Below, in pieces: positions 1 to 8,164 of a stretch of DNA of 11,209 nt (position 1 is its first letter; each line of letters begins with the position of its first letter). The position numbers and the translations under genes are program-made. Source of the DNA: an uncultured Eubacteriales bacterium (GTDB taxonomy: Bacteria > Bacillota > Clostridia > UBA1381); contig USPO01000031.1 in assembly GCA_900556575.1 (NCBI GenBank), positions 1-11,209 on the forward strand. The letters are read 5' to 3'. The notes under the pieces are model-generated. The model saw only the letters and a program-made list of their open reading frames with translations. It was not told where the DNA came from and ran no database searches.

Positions 1-3000
1 AACCACGTTTTCCGACACACCGCCTCTTGACCAATATGTCTTGAACCAAATTCCGTGCGAAAGGGTTATGTTTCTGATTTTAAGGTTTTGGAACAATACA
101 TCCTTAACACCCGATGCATTTTCACTTCCTACGGCAAAGCCGCCCTTTGAACCATTGGACTCACAGTCTGTAATTCTCAAATATCTTACCGGTTTATTAA
201 GCTCGTTTCCTTCCTTATTTCTTCCGGTCTTTACAGCTACCGCATCATCTCCGGCATAGAAATATGTATTGAAAATATTTATATTTGTACTTGAATCGGG
301 ATCTATTCCGTCACCGTTCAATATACATATATCATCAGCCGCTCCGGTCTTTCCGTCACCCTTTGATACTATATCGAGATTATCAAAGGTTATGCTGTCG
401 CAGTAAATCGGATGAATTGTCCATGCAGGACCGTAAGCTACCTGCACATCCTTCATGTATACATTTTTTGCATTGTGGAAAGTTATTGCTCTTCCCCTTA
501 TTGTCTGATCAATTGCCGGTGATGACGGAACAGGTATTCCGCCGTTTCCGGTCTTGTGATTTAAACCCTCGTTATATGCAAGCTTAAATCCATTCGCATT
601 TATCTGTCCGCTGCCGCATATAACTATGTTCTCAACGTTATATACTCCGTCACCCTCGTCATATGTTCCGGCATTTATAAGACTCGCATATGCATAATGA
701 TTATCCGGTAAATCATCCGTAGTATTTGCCCATTCCGCAGCCGGCTTATTTGTCTTTTTCCAGCCCTCCCAGCGTGTCTCCGTGAGCGGATAATCCTTAC
801 TGTCACTGCTGCCCATTAATATTCCGTCTACCTTAAAGGTCATATTGCTCTTCAGGAACAATGCCCCGGAATAAAATACATAGCCCTTAGGCAAATACAC
901 CGTTCCGTTTTCGGGACAATTATTTATTGCATTTTGTATCGCATAGGTATCGAGTACCTTTCCGTTTCCCTTTGCACCGTAATCAAGAACATTCACAATC
1001 TCCGATTTCGGCTTTGTTGTAACATCAAGCTTTTCTTCCGCCGCAATACTGCCGTCATTCTTTACCGCCTCAACCTTAATAGAATATCTTTCATTCGATT
1101 CAAGTCCATTTACGGTATAGCCGAGAGTATTTACAGCTGCGGTTTCGTTTCCGTTGACATATACTTTGTATTCTCCGAAATCATCAATATCCATCTTTGA
1201 ACTGCTGTTCCAAAGAAGATTCACGGAATTATCCGTTATTGTTTCTTCCGGTACATGAAGATTTCTAAGATACGGAGAACCCTCTCCGTTATCCCAATTC
1301 TTAGGTTCTACGCTGTATGTTCCTATCGTATCATAATGCACAGCCTCCGGTGTATCATTAACACATACCTCGAATACCGCTGTTTCGCCGTTCGGTGCTG
1401 TTGCATATATTTTAACCGTTCCTGTCTCATACTGTACTTTTCCGTCCTCAAAAACAATTGTCTTTGAAGCTGCCTTTGTTACATCACTGCTGCCCTCTTC
1501 ATAATTCGGATTATCAATTAATTTCGGAACTCTGCTGTTTGAATATGCCGTTACAACCCCGTTTTCGTCAACATCTGCTATATAGCTGTTGTCCGAACGC
1601 CATGTAAGCTTTCCGGCAGACTGTACGTTTAATTGCTGTGACTGTCCCACCTGCATATTTTTTACTGCTGTATTATCTGCCGTTATTTCCGCATTATCGG
1701 CATTATCCGATACGATTACCGTACACTCGGCTGTTCTTCCCACGTCCTCCGATGTGACGGTTATTTTTGCACTGCCGTTTCCGACCGCCTTTACCGTTCC
1801 GTTCTCTACCGTTGCTACCGAAGTATCTGATGAATTCCAGCTGACCGCACTGTTCAACGCACCGTTATTGAATATATCTTTCGGATATATAATAGGAATC
1901 AGCTGTGCTTCACTTCCTTTTGACATTGTGAGTGAATTTGTATTTAATTCAAGAGTCTGAACGGTCGAGCGTGTTATATTATCAATAACAGACACAGCAC
2001 ATTTCTTACTTTCACCGTTCGGAAGAAGTGCCTTAACATTTGTAAAGCCTGTTCTTTTTCCCTTAATTACAGCCTTTCCGCCGCTGCTTTCCTTTATATA
2101 TGCAATGCTGTCATCTTCAACCTGCCATTCTATATCCGACACATTGTATTCGTCCGAATTGACTTCAGCGTTTAATGTGAAGCTGCTGCCGTTTGTCTCC
2201 CAGTCGGTAAAACTTGTTTTATCCTTGTTTCCGACAACAAGCGGATATGTTTCACGGTCGAGAACAATTGAATTGCTCTCGACCTCATTTTTATATTCGT
2301 ATCTGTCAGCCTTGACCGCCGAAATCGGTTCAAGTGAGTCAAGCGTTTTTCTAAGCATAAGCTTAACATTTGCCGGCTGTTCTTCTGACGGAATATTCAG
2401 CGTAAGATTTGCACCGTTATTGTTTACCGGCTGTGACGCTATGCTGTAAAGTCTGCCGCTTTCATCATATACAGCACCTATAATTACTCCGTCCGATTGA
2501 TTAACAGTTTCCAAGGAATAGCTTAACTTATCGCCGTCTGCTGTTCGATTTTTTATTATGATTTTCTCGTCCGGATCAGGAGTTGCCATCGGGGCTGCTG
2601 TCGGGGTTACTGACGGAGCTGCCGTCGGGGTTACTGTCGGAGCTGCCGTCGGAACCGCCGGTGTCGGGGTTGTTATCGCCTCGCCCGTGTATTTATAAGA
2701 CATTGCCGATATTGTACTTCCGTTCTGATAGGTGTAAATAATATATGAATGTCCCGCCTCCATCGGTATGCTCCTTACAGCTTCTCCCGATGAGGTTATA
2801 TCATCTCCCGCCTTTGAATGACTTTCCTTTTGGTACAATGATAAATCAATGCTTGAAATATCCGTACCCAAGTCGGCATAATATATTCTCTGCTTCTTTT
2901 TGCTTGTCGCATCCGGAAATGACATTGTAATATTAAACTCGCCGTCATATTTGGGTGATACCATAATATAACGCTTAGTATCGTTTACACTTGCCTGCCC

Positions 3001-6000
3001 CGATGTGTTTGTTTCCTTTACGGACGATGCGGTAAACTTTACGGCATTGCTCAAAGAGTCGCCCTTTCCGAGACTTACCTTTAAATCCGCATAATCATTG
3101 CTCTGTGTATATTCAACACCTGCCGCAGCTGCTGCATCACTCTCGCCTATCTGCCATATGTATTCCTTATTGCTCTCATCATTTGAGCCTATAATTCCAT
3201 CTATCGGTTTCGGCTTATATTGCGGCTCTTCCGGCTGTACGGTTATGTTTCCTCTGTATGAAAACTCATATGTTCCGCCGCCTGCGGTCATTGTCTGTGC
3301 ATTTTCCGTTTTCTCCGATTTAAGGCTTTCGCCGTTTGTTCTTACAAATTCGCCGTCACCTATATTCGGAAGATTTATTTCCGCCTCAACATTTGAAGGT
3401 ACAGTTATAGTAATATCAAATCTGTTTTCACTTCTTGTATATTTTACTCCGACCTTGCCTCTTTCGGTCGATACCTCCGTATCAAGGCTTGTTAAAGCAC
3501 AATACTCAGGCTCTATTTTTATTTTCTTCGCTCCTGCCTCTGTGACACTTACTCCGGCAAAGTTTTCAAGCATTTGCTTTGCTGCAGCAGCTCCCCAGCC
3601 GTGCGACTGTGAATTTTCACTTGAATTGGCATCCCATGATTCCCATGTGAAGCTGTAATCCTTGTTTACTTCCTTTGCCCAGCCGTTGTCATACGGCTCT
3701 GTAAACAATTCAATTGCCGCCGCTGTTTCGTCCGACTCAAACAATGCCTTTGCAAGAATATCCGCTGTCATAGGTCCCTGTTTCATGCCCATATCGGCGA
3801 TATATTCCGCCATCTGCTTCTTTTTATCCTCCGGTGCAACATCAAATGCAATTGCATATGATGTTCCGTGCTGTGACGCATGGGCAACCTGATTTCCGTT
3901 TGCGTTTAATCCGTCGCAGTATACACCGTTTGAATTTATAAGCCTTGAATTAATTGCAGTCTTTATATTTTCGGAACGTGACTTCATATCATTGAAATCA
4001 TCTGTATTTCCAAGCTCCTCCGCCATAAGACCAACAACATCAAAAGCTCTCTTTGAAAGCATATTAACCGTTGTTCTTGCTCCTGTCTTTGTGTTCGACC
4101 AGTCATATCCAAATCGTCCGACTGCCGGCCAGTCTACTATACCGTACTGATAGCTGTTAGGGCTGCCGTCACCGCCGCCGAGCATTGTTACAAGTCCTGT
4201 CGATGAATTTATGTACTTTGTAATATATTCCGCCGTTGCCTTAACATAAGGATATGCTCTTTCAAGCAATTCCTTATCGCCAGTCTGCATATAATAGCTG
4301 TATACCCAATACGGGAAGTTAATTGTAAAATCCGGAATATCTCTCTTTCCGTCTCCGTTGGGATATACGCTGTTGTATCTGCCTGCCTCGTCACCTGTCC
4401 AGTATCTGTCCGCCGATGCCATAAACTGTTCTATTGCCTTTTTGCTTGCCGCACGCTCATATACGGATGTTGTTGACGCATCGCTTATATTTATCGCATC
4501 CTGAAGAAACTGTCCTTTTTCTCGTGTAGGTGTATCAACAAAGCTGTTCTGTATTGAATACAGTGCCGAACGCTGCATAAGCTCATACACATTATTAAGC
4601 ATTTCATTAGAGCTTACAAAGGTACTTTCACGTCCATTCGGAACATCCGTATGAACAACTCTTGCCGTAATATCATCTGCACTGAAGCTTTCTCCGCAGG
4701 CAGGAATTGAAATATATCTGAACGCATAGTGATTCCATGCGTTGTAGGTCCGCTCTCCGTCCTTCTGTGTATAGATAAATCTCATATCCGTACTTTGTGT
4801 GGCTGATTTATCCGTATTGATACTGCCGTCTGTATTCAGCACATATCCTGTCTGAATTGCAAGCTTTGTTCCGGTTTTTCCGTTTTTAAATACAACTGTC
4901 GGACGTGCCGGAATTACCTTTCCGAAATCCGCAACCGTTGTTCCGTCATCAAGAACCTTTACCGACACAGGTTTTACCTCATATTCTGTCGGCTTTGAAA
5001 GCTCCGGTGTAAGTGACGGAACTTCACTTGTAGGATGAGTCCCCACAACATTTGCCGCAGTCCATGTACTGTCATCATAACCGTAAACAGAGAACTCTCC
5101 GGCTTCGTTCTGTGCGTTGTACTCTTCTACAAAGTCACCTTCACCGCCGTTCTTGGTCTTTCCCGAAAACGGTGTAGAGGCTGTAACTTTCCAATCACTG
5201 CCCGTCGATATTTCCTGTTTTGTACCGTCTGTATAGTACACATTGATGTGACCTATCAGCTGTTCGCTTTCCTTTGCTCGTCCCTGTCCCTCACCGTACC
5301 ATCTTGCCGTTATTCCTACCGCAAGACCGCTCGGATTGCTCTTGACCGCATCTGTTATATCCCAGCCCTGATAGCGTGACTCCGAAAGATAATCGAAGGA
5401 CTGACCTCTGCCTATGTACTGACCGTTAATATTCAGTGCATAATCATGAACTCCGCAAAAATATGCCTCAGCACTTGCTATTGTTTTTGATGTATCGAGC
5501 TGTTCTTCATATCTTGCAAGCCAGTAATGATTTACCGAGGTAGAACCGGAGTTTATCCAGTCCGCTTTCCAGTCCGCATTTTTTATTCCCGATGAAAAAT
5601 ATGCATTTTCACTGTAAGGTGACTCTGCATCCGAACTGTCCCATGTTTTCACTTTCCATGAATACGGGTGTCCGCTTTCCAATTCTCCGCCGTATGCAAT
5701 ATATGACTGTTCCGATGATGAAACCTTTCCCGAATCCCAAACCGTTGTTCCTGTAATTTCATCTGTTACAACAACCTCATATGCGGTCTGTACATCATTT
5801 TCATCCGCATCATTGACAATCCAGCCGAATACCGGTTTTTCAACATTCATGGGATGAACCAATTCATTTGTGAGCAATCCGTCAGGTGCTGAAGGTGCTG
5901 TATTTCCTTCCGCATATACACCCATTACCGGAAAAGCCGATACTGCCATTGAAAATGCTGCCGCAGCTGCTATATACTTTTTCACTCTGTTCAATACGCT

Positions 6001-6003
6001 CAT
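1..6003 (-). CDS. Giant secreted GH78 alpha-L-rhamnosidase / GH28 pectin hydrolase fusion (C-terminus beyond window)
   Basis: Probably cuts rhamnogalacturonan outside the cell. The frame is open for 2001 codons from ATG 6003 to the left edge; an AGGA ribosome site (6014-6017) lies 10 bases before the start. Residues 1-31 are a signal peptide (R6, K8, K9, then an Ala-rich core, cleavage near VYA/EG). About 35-440 are the N-terminal beta domains of GH78 and about 440-815 the helical catalytic barrel: DTPTREK gives D490 and E495, followed by D502, the spacing of the GH78 acidic triad; E788 of WESWD is the likely base, with HGWG from 801. About 816-910 is the rhamnosidase C-terminal domain. Then come a beta-rich possible carbohydrate-binding module (about 920-1105), a Pro/Thr/Ala linker (about 1107-1143), about three Ig-like domains (1245-1550), a fibronectin-III-like domain (1555-1667) and GH28 from about 1668 (DYGAKGNGK near its start). 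GH28 keeps NGDGID (D1898) and GDD (D1919, D1920), but the usual HG is KG (K1953) and RIK is WFK (K1988). Substrate is inferred; anchoring domains may lie beyond the edge. Confidence 0.9.
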   Translation of the reverse strand, partial: MSVLNRVKKYIAAAAAFSMAVSAFPVMGVYAEGNTAPSAPDGLLTNELVHPMNVEKPVFGWIVNDADENDVQTAYEVVVTDEITGTTVWDSGKVSSSEQSYIAYGGELESGHPYSWKVKTWDSSDAESPYSENAYFSSGIKNADWKADWINSGSTSVNHYWLARYEEQLDTSKTIASAEAYFCGVHDYALNINGQYIGRGQSFDYLSESRYQGWDITDAVKSNPSGLAVGITARWYGEGQGRAKESEQLIGHINVYYTDGTKQEISTGSDWKVTASTPFSGKTKNGGEGDFVEEYNAQNEAGEFSVYGYDDSTWTAANVVGTHPTSEVPSLTPELSKPTEYEVKPVSVKVLDDGTTVADFGKVIPARPTVVFKNGKTGTKLAIQTGYVLNTDGSINTDKSATQSTDMRFIYTQKDGERTYNAWNHYAFRYISIPACGESFSADDITARVVHTDVPNGRESTFVSSNEMLNNVYELMQRSALYSIQNSFVDTPTREKGQFLQDAINISDASTTSVYERAASKKAIEQFMASADRYWTGDEAGRYNSVYPNGDGKRDIPDFTINFPYWVYSYYMQTGDKELLERAYPYVKATAEYITKYINSSTGLVTMLGGGDGSPNSYQYGIVDWPAVGRFGYDWSNTKTGARTTVNMLSKRAFDVVGLMAEELGNTDDFNDMKSRSENIKTAINSRLINSNGVYCDGLNANGNQVAHASQHGTSYAIAFDVAPEDKKKQMAEYIADMGMKQGPMTADILAKALFESDETAAAIELFTEPYDNGWAKEVNKDYSFTWESWDANSSENSQSHGWGAAAAKQMLENFAGVSVTEAGAKKIKIEPEYCALTSLDTEVSTERGKVGVKYTRSENRFDITITVPSNVEAEINLPNIGDGEFVRTNGESLKSEKTENAQTMTAGGGTYEFSYRGNITVQPEEPQYKPKPIDGIIGSNDESNKEYIWQIGESDAAAAAGVEYTQSNDYADLKVSLGKGDSLSNAVKFTASSVKETNTSGQASVNDTKRYIMVSPKYDGEFNITMSFPDATSKKKQRIYYADLGTDISSIDLSLYQKESHSKAGDDITSSGEAVRSIPMEAGHSYIIYTYQNGSTISAMSYKYTGEAITTPTPAVPTAAPTVTPTAAPSVTPTAAPMATPDPDEKIIIKNRTADGDKLSYSLETVNQSDGVIIGAVYDESGRLYSIASQPVNNNGANLTLNIPSEEQPANVKLMLRKTLDSLEPISAVKADRYEYKNEVESNSIVLDRETYPLVVGNKDKTSFTDWETNGSSFTLNAEVNSDEYNVSDIEWQVEDDSIAYIKESSGGKAVIKGKRTGFTNVKALLPNGESKKCAVSVIDNITRSTVQTLELNTNSLTMSKGSEAQLIPIIYPKDIFNNGALNSAVSWNSSDTSVATVENGTVKAVGNGSAKITVTSEDVGRTAECTVIVSDNADNAEITADNTAVKNMQVGQSQQLNVQSAGKLTWRSDNSYIADVDENGVVTAYSNSRVPKLIDNPNYEEGSSDVTKAASKTIVFEDGKVQYETGTVKIYATAPNGETAVFEVCVNDTPEAVHYDTIGTYSVEPKNWDNGEGSPYLRNLHVPEETITDNSVNLLWNSSSKMDIDDFGEYKVYVNGNETAAVNTLGYTVNGLESNERYSIKVEAVKNDGSIAAEEKLDVTTKPKSEIVNVLDYGAKGNGKVLDTYAIQNAINNCPENGTVYLPKGYVFYSGALFLKSNMTFKVDGILMGSSDSKDYPLTETRWEGWKKTNKPAAEWANTTDDLPDNHYAYASLINAGTYDEGDGVYNVENIVICGSGQINANGFKLAYNEGLNHKTGNGGIPVPSSPAIDQTIRGRAITFHNAKNVYMKDVQVAYGPAWTIHPIYCDSITFDNLDIVSKGDGKTGAADDICILNGDGIDPDSSTNINIFNTYFYAGDDAVAVKTGRNKEGNELNKPVRYLRITDCESNGSKGGFAVGSENASGVKDVLFQNLKIRNITLSHGIWFKTYWSRGGVSENVV
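2594..2653 (-). repeat. Tandem 24-base repeat encoding the Pro/Thr/Ala linker
   Basis: Two near-identical 24-base units (2594-2617 and 2618-2641) and a half unit (2642-2653) encode an eight-residue repeat of the type VTPTAAPS inside the large enzyme, at about residues 1117-1137. The full low-complexity linker, about 1107-1143, separates the GH78 half from the Ig-like and GH28 half. Such linkers are common between modules of secreted glycoside hydrolases and are often glycosylated or flexible. The repeat count could vary between strains by slippage. Confidence 0.85.
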
Positions 6004-6067
6004 AATATATCTGTCCTTTCATGATTTAATATTATTCTTAATTATATTTTAACACTTTTATTTATAC

Positions 6068-6098
6068 ATTACAAGCGATAATTTTGAACAATTGTCAA
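6068..6098 (-). promoter_or_regulatory. Putative sigma-A promoter of the large hydrolase gene
   Basis: Read on the minus strand, a perfect TTGACA (6093-6098) is followed 19 bases later by TGTAAT (6068-6073), one base from the TATAAT consensus. The 19-base spacer is longer than the ideal 17, which would fit a promoter that depends on an activator. A TATAAA just downstream is an alternative -10. The leader to the ATG at 6003 would be about 60 bases and AT-rich. Confidence 0.5.
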
Positions 6099-6110
6099 TC
6101 TATTTTGAAC
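6081..6110 (-). promoter_or_regulatory. Pair of direct repeats, possible transcription factor operator
   Basis: The 9-base sequence GTTCAAAAT (minus strand) occurs twice, at 6102-6110 and 6081-6089, exactly 21 bases apart start to start, or two helical turns. One copy lies just upstream of the TTGACA box and the other inside the promoter spacer. Directly repeated half-sites about 21 bases apart are typical of AraC/XylS-type regulators, which often control rhamnose and pectin genes. No regulator gene is in the window, so the assignment is inference. Confidence 0.4.
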
Positions 6111-6122
6111 CTAGGTACAAAA
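6103..6122. promoter_or_regulatory. 20-base imperfect palindrome upstream of the -35 box
   Basis: The sequence TTTTG-A-ACCTAGGT-A-CAAAA is a dyad with a single symmetric mismatch (A opposite A) around a perfect 8-base core, ACCTAGGT. It is centred about 17 bases upstream of the TTGACA box of the large hydrolase gene and overlaps the distal copy of the direct repeat. It has the size and symmetry of a homodimer binding site. The factor is unknown. Confidence 0.35.
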
Positions 6123-6193
6123 ATCGTAATTTTTATGTTAGAATTTAACTACCTGTTCAGCATACACTCAAACTTGATACGTTGTAAAATGAC

Positions 6194-6224
6194 AAAGCGG
6201 CGCATTATATAAACGCACCGCTTT
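6194..6224 (-). terminator. Rho-independent-like terminator of the CRISPR operon
   Basis: Four bases after the stop codon of the last operon gene, the arms 6215-6224 and 6194-6203 form a 10-base-pair stem with an 11-base loop. In the minus-strand RNA the only non-Watson-Crick position (6201/6217) becomes a G-U pair, whereas in plus-strand RNA it would be a C/A mismatch; this supports minus-strand use. The downstream tract (GTCATTTTAC) is only moderately U-rich, so termination may be incomplete. Confidence 0.6.
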
Positions 6225-6227
6225 CTC

Positions 6228-6587
6228 TTATCTTCTCTTCATACTGTTTATTTTTGTCATTCTCTCGCAATAACCCATGATGTAACCTAGCTCTTCCACA
6301 CTTCTTCCCTTCAATTCGGGATTATTAAGGAAATCTCTGCACCAGTTTTTTATATCCGCTTCCGCATTCTTTTCCTTGCTGCTCCTCTTTCCAAGTGCGA
6401 GCTGCACGCTCCCAACTCCTGCCTTACCGCTGTACTGCCTTACTGTTTCAAATAAATATTCCACCCTTTTATCTGCCGGAATATCATTGTTTTTTAAAAA
6501 ATTTACAGCAAAGTTAAAATACGTTGTATTCTTGAGTGAACAGTCAATTCTGTTTGCAATATCAATCAATTCTTTATGACTTAACAT
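6228..6587 (-). CDS. Small basic helical protein at the end of the CRISPR operon, unrecognised
   Basis: I do not recognise this 119-residue protein. It is predicted to be mostly helical with no membrane segment: an amphipathic N-terminal helix (KELIDIANRID), a middle part with a Lys-rich loop (GKRSSKEKN) and a C-terminal helix containing EELGYIMGYCERMTKI, ending in a basic tail (KRR). The ATG at 6587 overlaps the TGA of the preceding cas7-like gene by one base and follows GGGGGTG at about five bases; a GTG at 6590 would add one residue. Its coupling to the Cas7 genes and position before the terminator imply that it is made with the type III effector complex. Size and helical character would suit a second small (Cas11-like) subunit or an accessory or inhibitory factor, but I see no family motif. 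It is too short for Csx19. Confidence 0.75.
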   Translation of the reverse strand: MLSHKELIDIANRIDCSLKNTTYFNFAVNFLKNNDIPADKRVEYLFETVRQYSGKAGVGSVQLALGKRSSKEKNAEADIKNWCRDFLNNPELKGRSVEELGYIMGYCERMTKINSMKRR

Positions 6588-7513
6588 CACTTCACCCCCA
6601 AAATATTTTCAACATCATCCATTGACTCCCACACATCATCATTAACAAACCTTCCGTATACATTCACATAATCATCAGGGTTTGACTTTTTACCGTTTAC
6701 AGTAAGCACTCCGTCAATCGAAACCTTTCCGCAGCCACAGCTCTTATAGCCTCCAAGCTTAATATATATTCCTTTAGAGCCAATTCCTAATGCAAAGCAA
6801 AGCATTCCCAATTCATGATCAGTGAGCTTATCAAAGAAAATCTTTCCTTTGAACTTTGTGCCTTTCTTCACCATTTCAACAGGTTCAACTTCAACTGGCA
6901 CAGTTTTTACGCACTTGCCAAGATAGAGTTTGTATCCAATAAGATGATAGCGATTTCCTATTTTTTCACTGCAAAGCGGATTTTTTATGCTCGGCTGAAA
7001 CTGAATTTCAAGGTTCTTTATCTCATACTGAGGCGACTCTGCAATTAAATCTCCGAAAACAACCTTGCTCTTTCTTGCACCTTTCCTTGCGCCTTTTTCT
7101 TTAACTTTAGTAAACAATCCTCCGAACGTATCACAGATTATGCATCTATTATCCATGTCACATTTAATATCATAATTTTCAACATCATATTCAATGTCTC
7201 TTTCTCTTCTTTCATCCAAACATCCTGATGCAGCAATTCTTGATATATGCTTGACACTTCCCTTCAATGATGAACCCGGAATTATTGCTTTTCCGTCACA
7301 TTTTAAAAATGATTTATACGCATTTTTTGTATCTGTACCGATAAAACCACTTCCTATATATAAACTTTCTTCCGTCGTTAGCGTTATGTCTATCATCCCT
7401 GAAAGATTTTTTTTCGCCCCCTTCGGTGGTTCGCTTTCTTTATCATTGTGTTTTCTGAAATAATAATCAGGTTCATTAAACGGAACAACCTTAAAATTAC
7501 TTATTTTAGTCAT
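6587..7513 (-). CDS. Cas7-like RAMP subunit, apparently non-cleaving (type III CRISPR)
   Basis: A 308-residue Cas7-family (RAMP) protein, expected to bind crRNA in the type III backbone or at its end. Visible marks are the RNA-binding turn IPGSSLKG (78-85), a possible zinc cluster (C98, C118, C124, C127 leading into DTFGG) and a C-terminal glycine-rich loop (GGYKSCGCGKVSI). It differs from its neighbours in an extra N-terminal segment of about 35 residues before the first beta strand and a basic stretch around 136-150 (KEKGARKGARKSK). Where Csm3-type proteins have the cleaving Asp, four residues before the Leu-Lys pair leading to IPGSS, it has Tyr66, so it probably does not cut target RNA; D61 is nearby but offset. 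It may take the Csm5-like or terminal Cas7 role of III-D. Its ATG abuts the TAA of the previous gene, with GAGGCGG upstream. Confidence 0.88.
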   Translation of the reverse strand: MTKISNFKVVPFNEPDYYFRKHNDKESEPPKGAKKNLSGMIDITLTTEESLYIGSGFIGTDTKNAYKSFLKCDGKAIIPGSSLKGSVKHISRIAASGCLDERRERDIEYDVENYDIKCDMDNRCIICDTFGGLFTKVKEKGARKGARKSKVVFGDLIAESPQYEIKNLEIQFQPSIKNPLCSEKIGNRYHLIGYKLYLGKCVKTVPVEVEPVEMVKKGTKFKGKIFFDKLTDHELGMLCFALGIGSKGIYIKLGGYKSCGCGKVSIDGVLTVNGKKSNPDDYVNVYGRFVNDDVWESMDDVENILGVK

Positions 7514-8152
7514 TTATTCCGCCTCCCATTCCTCAAAGCTGTTATATTCCCTTTCAACAATCGGGTTCAAATTTTCATCAAAGCCCTTTGTAATAACCAG
7601 CTTAAAATTCTTAATGCTCATCACACCAAATCCACGGCTTGTTGATGCACCAAATCTTACAATTCCCGCATTAACCTTAGAAAGTGTGTTTTTCAAAAGC
7701 TTCATTTCTTCGTCTGTATAGTTCAAAAACTCAAAGCCTGCCTTAAAAGCTCCCTTTTCCACAACCTGCATATTTCTTAAAGAGCCTCCCTTTGCTCCCT
7801 GGGTAAGCGGGTCAATCGCTGTCTGATTTCTCAAGCTCGAAGTAACCGTTGACATATCTGCATAGGCATCATGAAATTTCAGCCTGCTTTTTTGAGCACC
7901 ACCCTGCACAGCACCGAAAATCTCTTTCTCTTTTTGTTCATTCTTTTCCGGAAACATACCTGCACGGATTACACCCTTAATTGAACTGCCCGGAACAATA
8001 AACGACTCCGTATCTCCGTTTTTACCTGCCAAGAAGGTTGTATCCGGCAATGTAGGATTTATTTCATTATTTTCACCGCTGCCTATCAACACAGGACCTT
8101 CTGCACAAAGGTCAAATTCAGCAGCCGCCTTTCTTGTAATCTTTTCAAACAT
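7514..8152 (-). CDS. csm3: Csm3-like Cas7 RAMP subunit with putative cleavage Asp (type III CRISPR)
   Basis: A 212-residue Cas7-family backbone subunit that would bind the crRNA spacer and cut bound target RNA. Read from the ATG at 8152, NPTLPDTTFL places Asp37 at the Csm3 catalytic position, followed by VPGSSIKGVIR and, near the C-terminus, the glycine-rich FGASTSRGFG. It lacks the cysteine cluster found in the other three Cas7 copies; the corresponding region reads EKEIFGAVQGG. I prefer the ATG at 8152 because GAGG lies eight bases upstream of it. An in-frame GTG at 8161 would add three residues but sits one base from that same GAGG. It follows the previous cas7 after 12 bases and is directly followed by the next one. 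Confidence 0.88.
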   Translation of the reverse strand: MFEKITRKAAAEFDLCAEGPVLIGSGENNEINPTLPDTTFLAGKNGDTESFIVPGSSIKGVIRAGMFPEKNEQKEKEIFGAVQGGAQKSRLKFHDAYADMSTVTSSLRNQTAIDPLTQGAKGGSLRNMQVVEKGAFKAGFEFLNYTDEEMKLLKNTLSKVNAGIVRFGASTSRGFGVMSIKNFKLVITKGFDENLNPIVEREYNSFEEWEAE

Positions 8153-8164
8153 CTGCCACACCTC

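Noticed and set aside
2594..2653. Tandem repeats considered as a CRISPR array or minisatellite
   Set aside because: The units are adjacent with no spacers and translate in frame into a Pro/Thr/Ala linker.
3098..3658. Plus-strand open frame of 186 codons
   Set aside because: It lies entirely opposite the coding frame of the large hydrolase, is Ser/Pro/Phe-rich as expected from an antisense shadow, and has no recognisable domain.
6125..6190. Search for a small gene or RNA between the terminator and the hydrolase promoter
   Set aside because: No open frame with a ribosome site and no stable hairpin was seen; the stretch is plain AT-rich spacer.
8153..8161. GTG at 8161 as the start of the third cas7-like gene
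   Set aside because: The GAGG ribosome site is only one base from the GTG but eight bases from the ATG at 8152.
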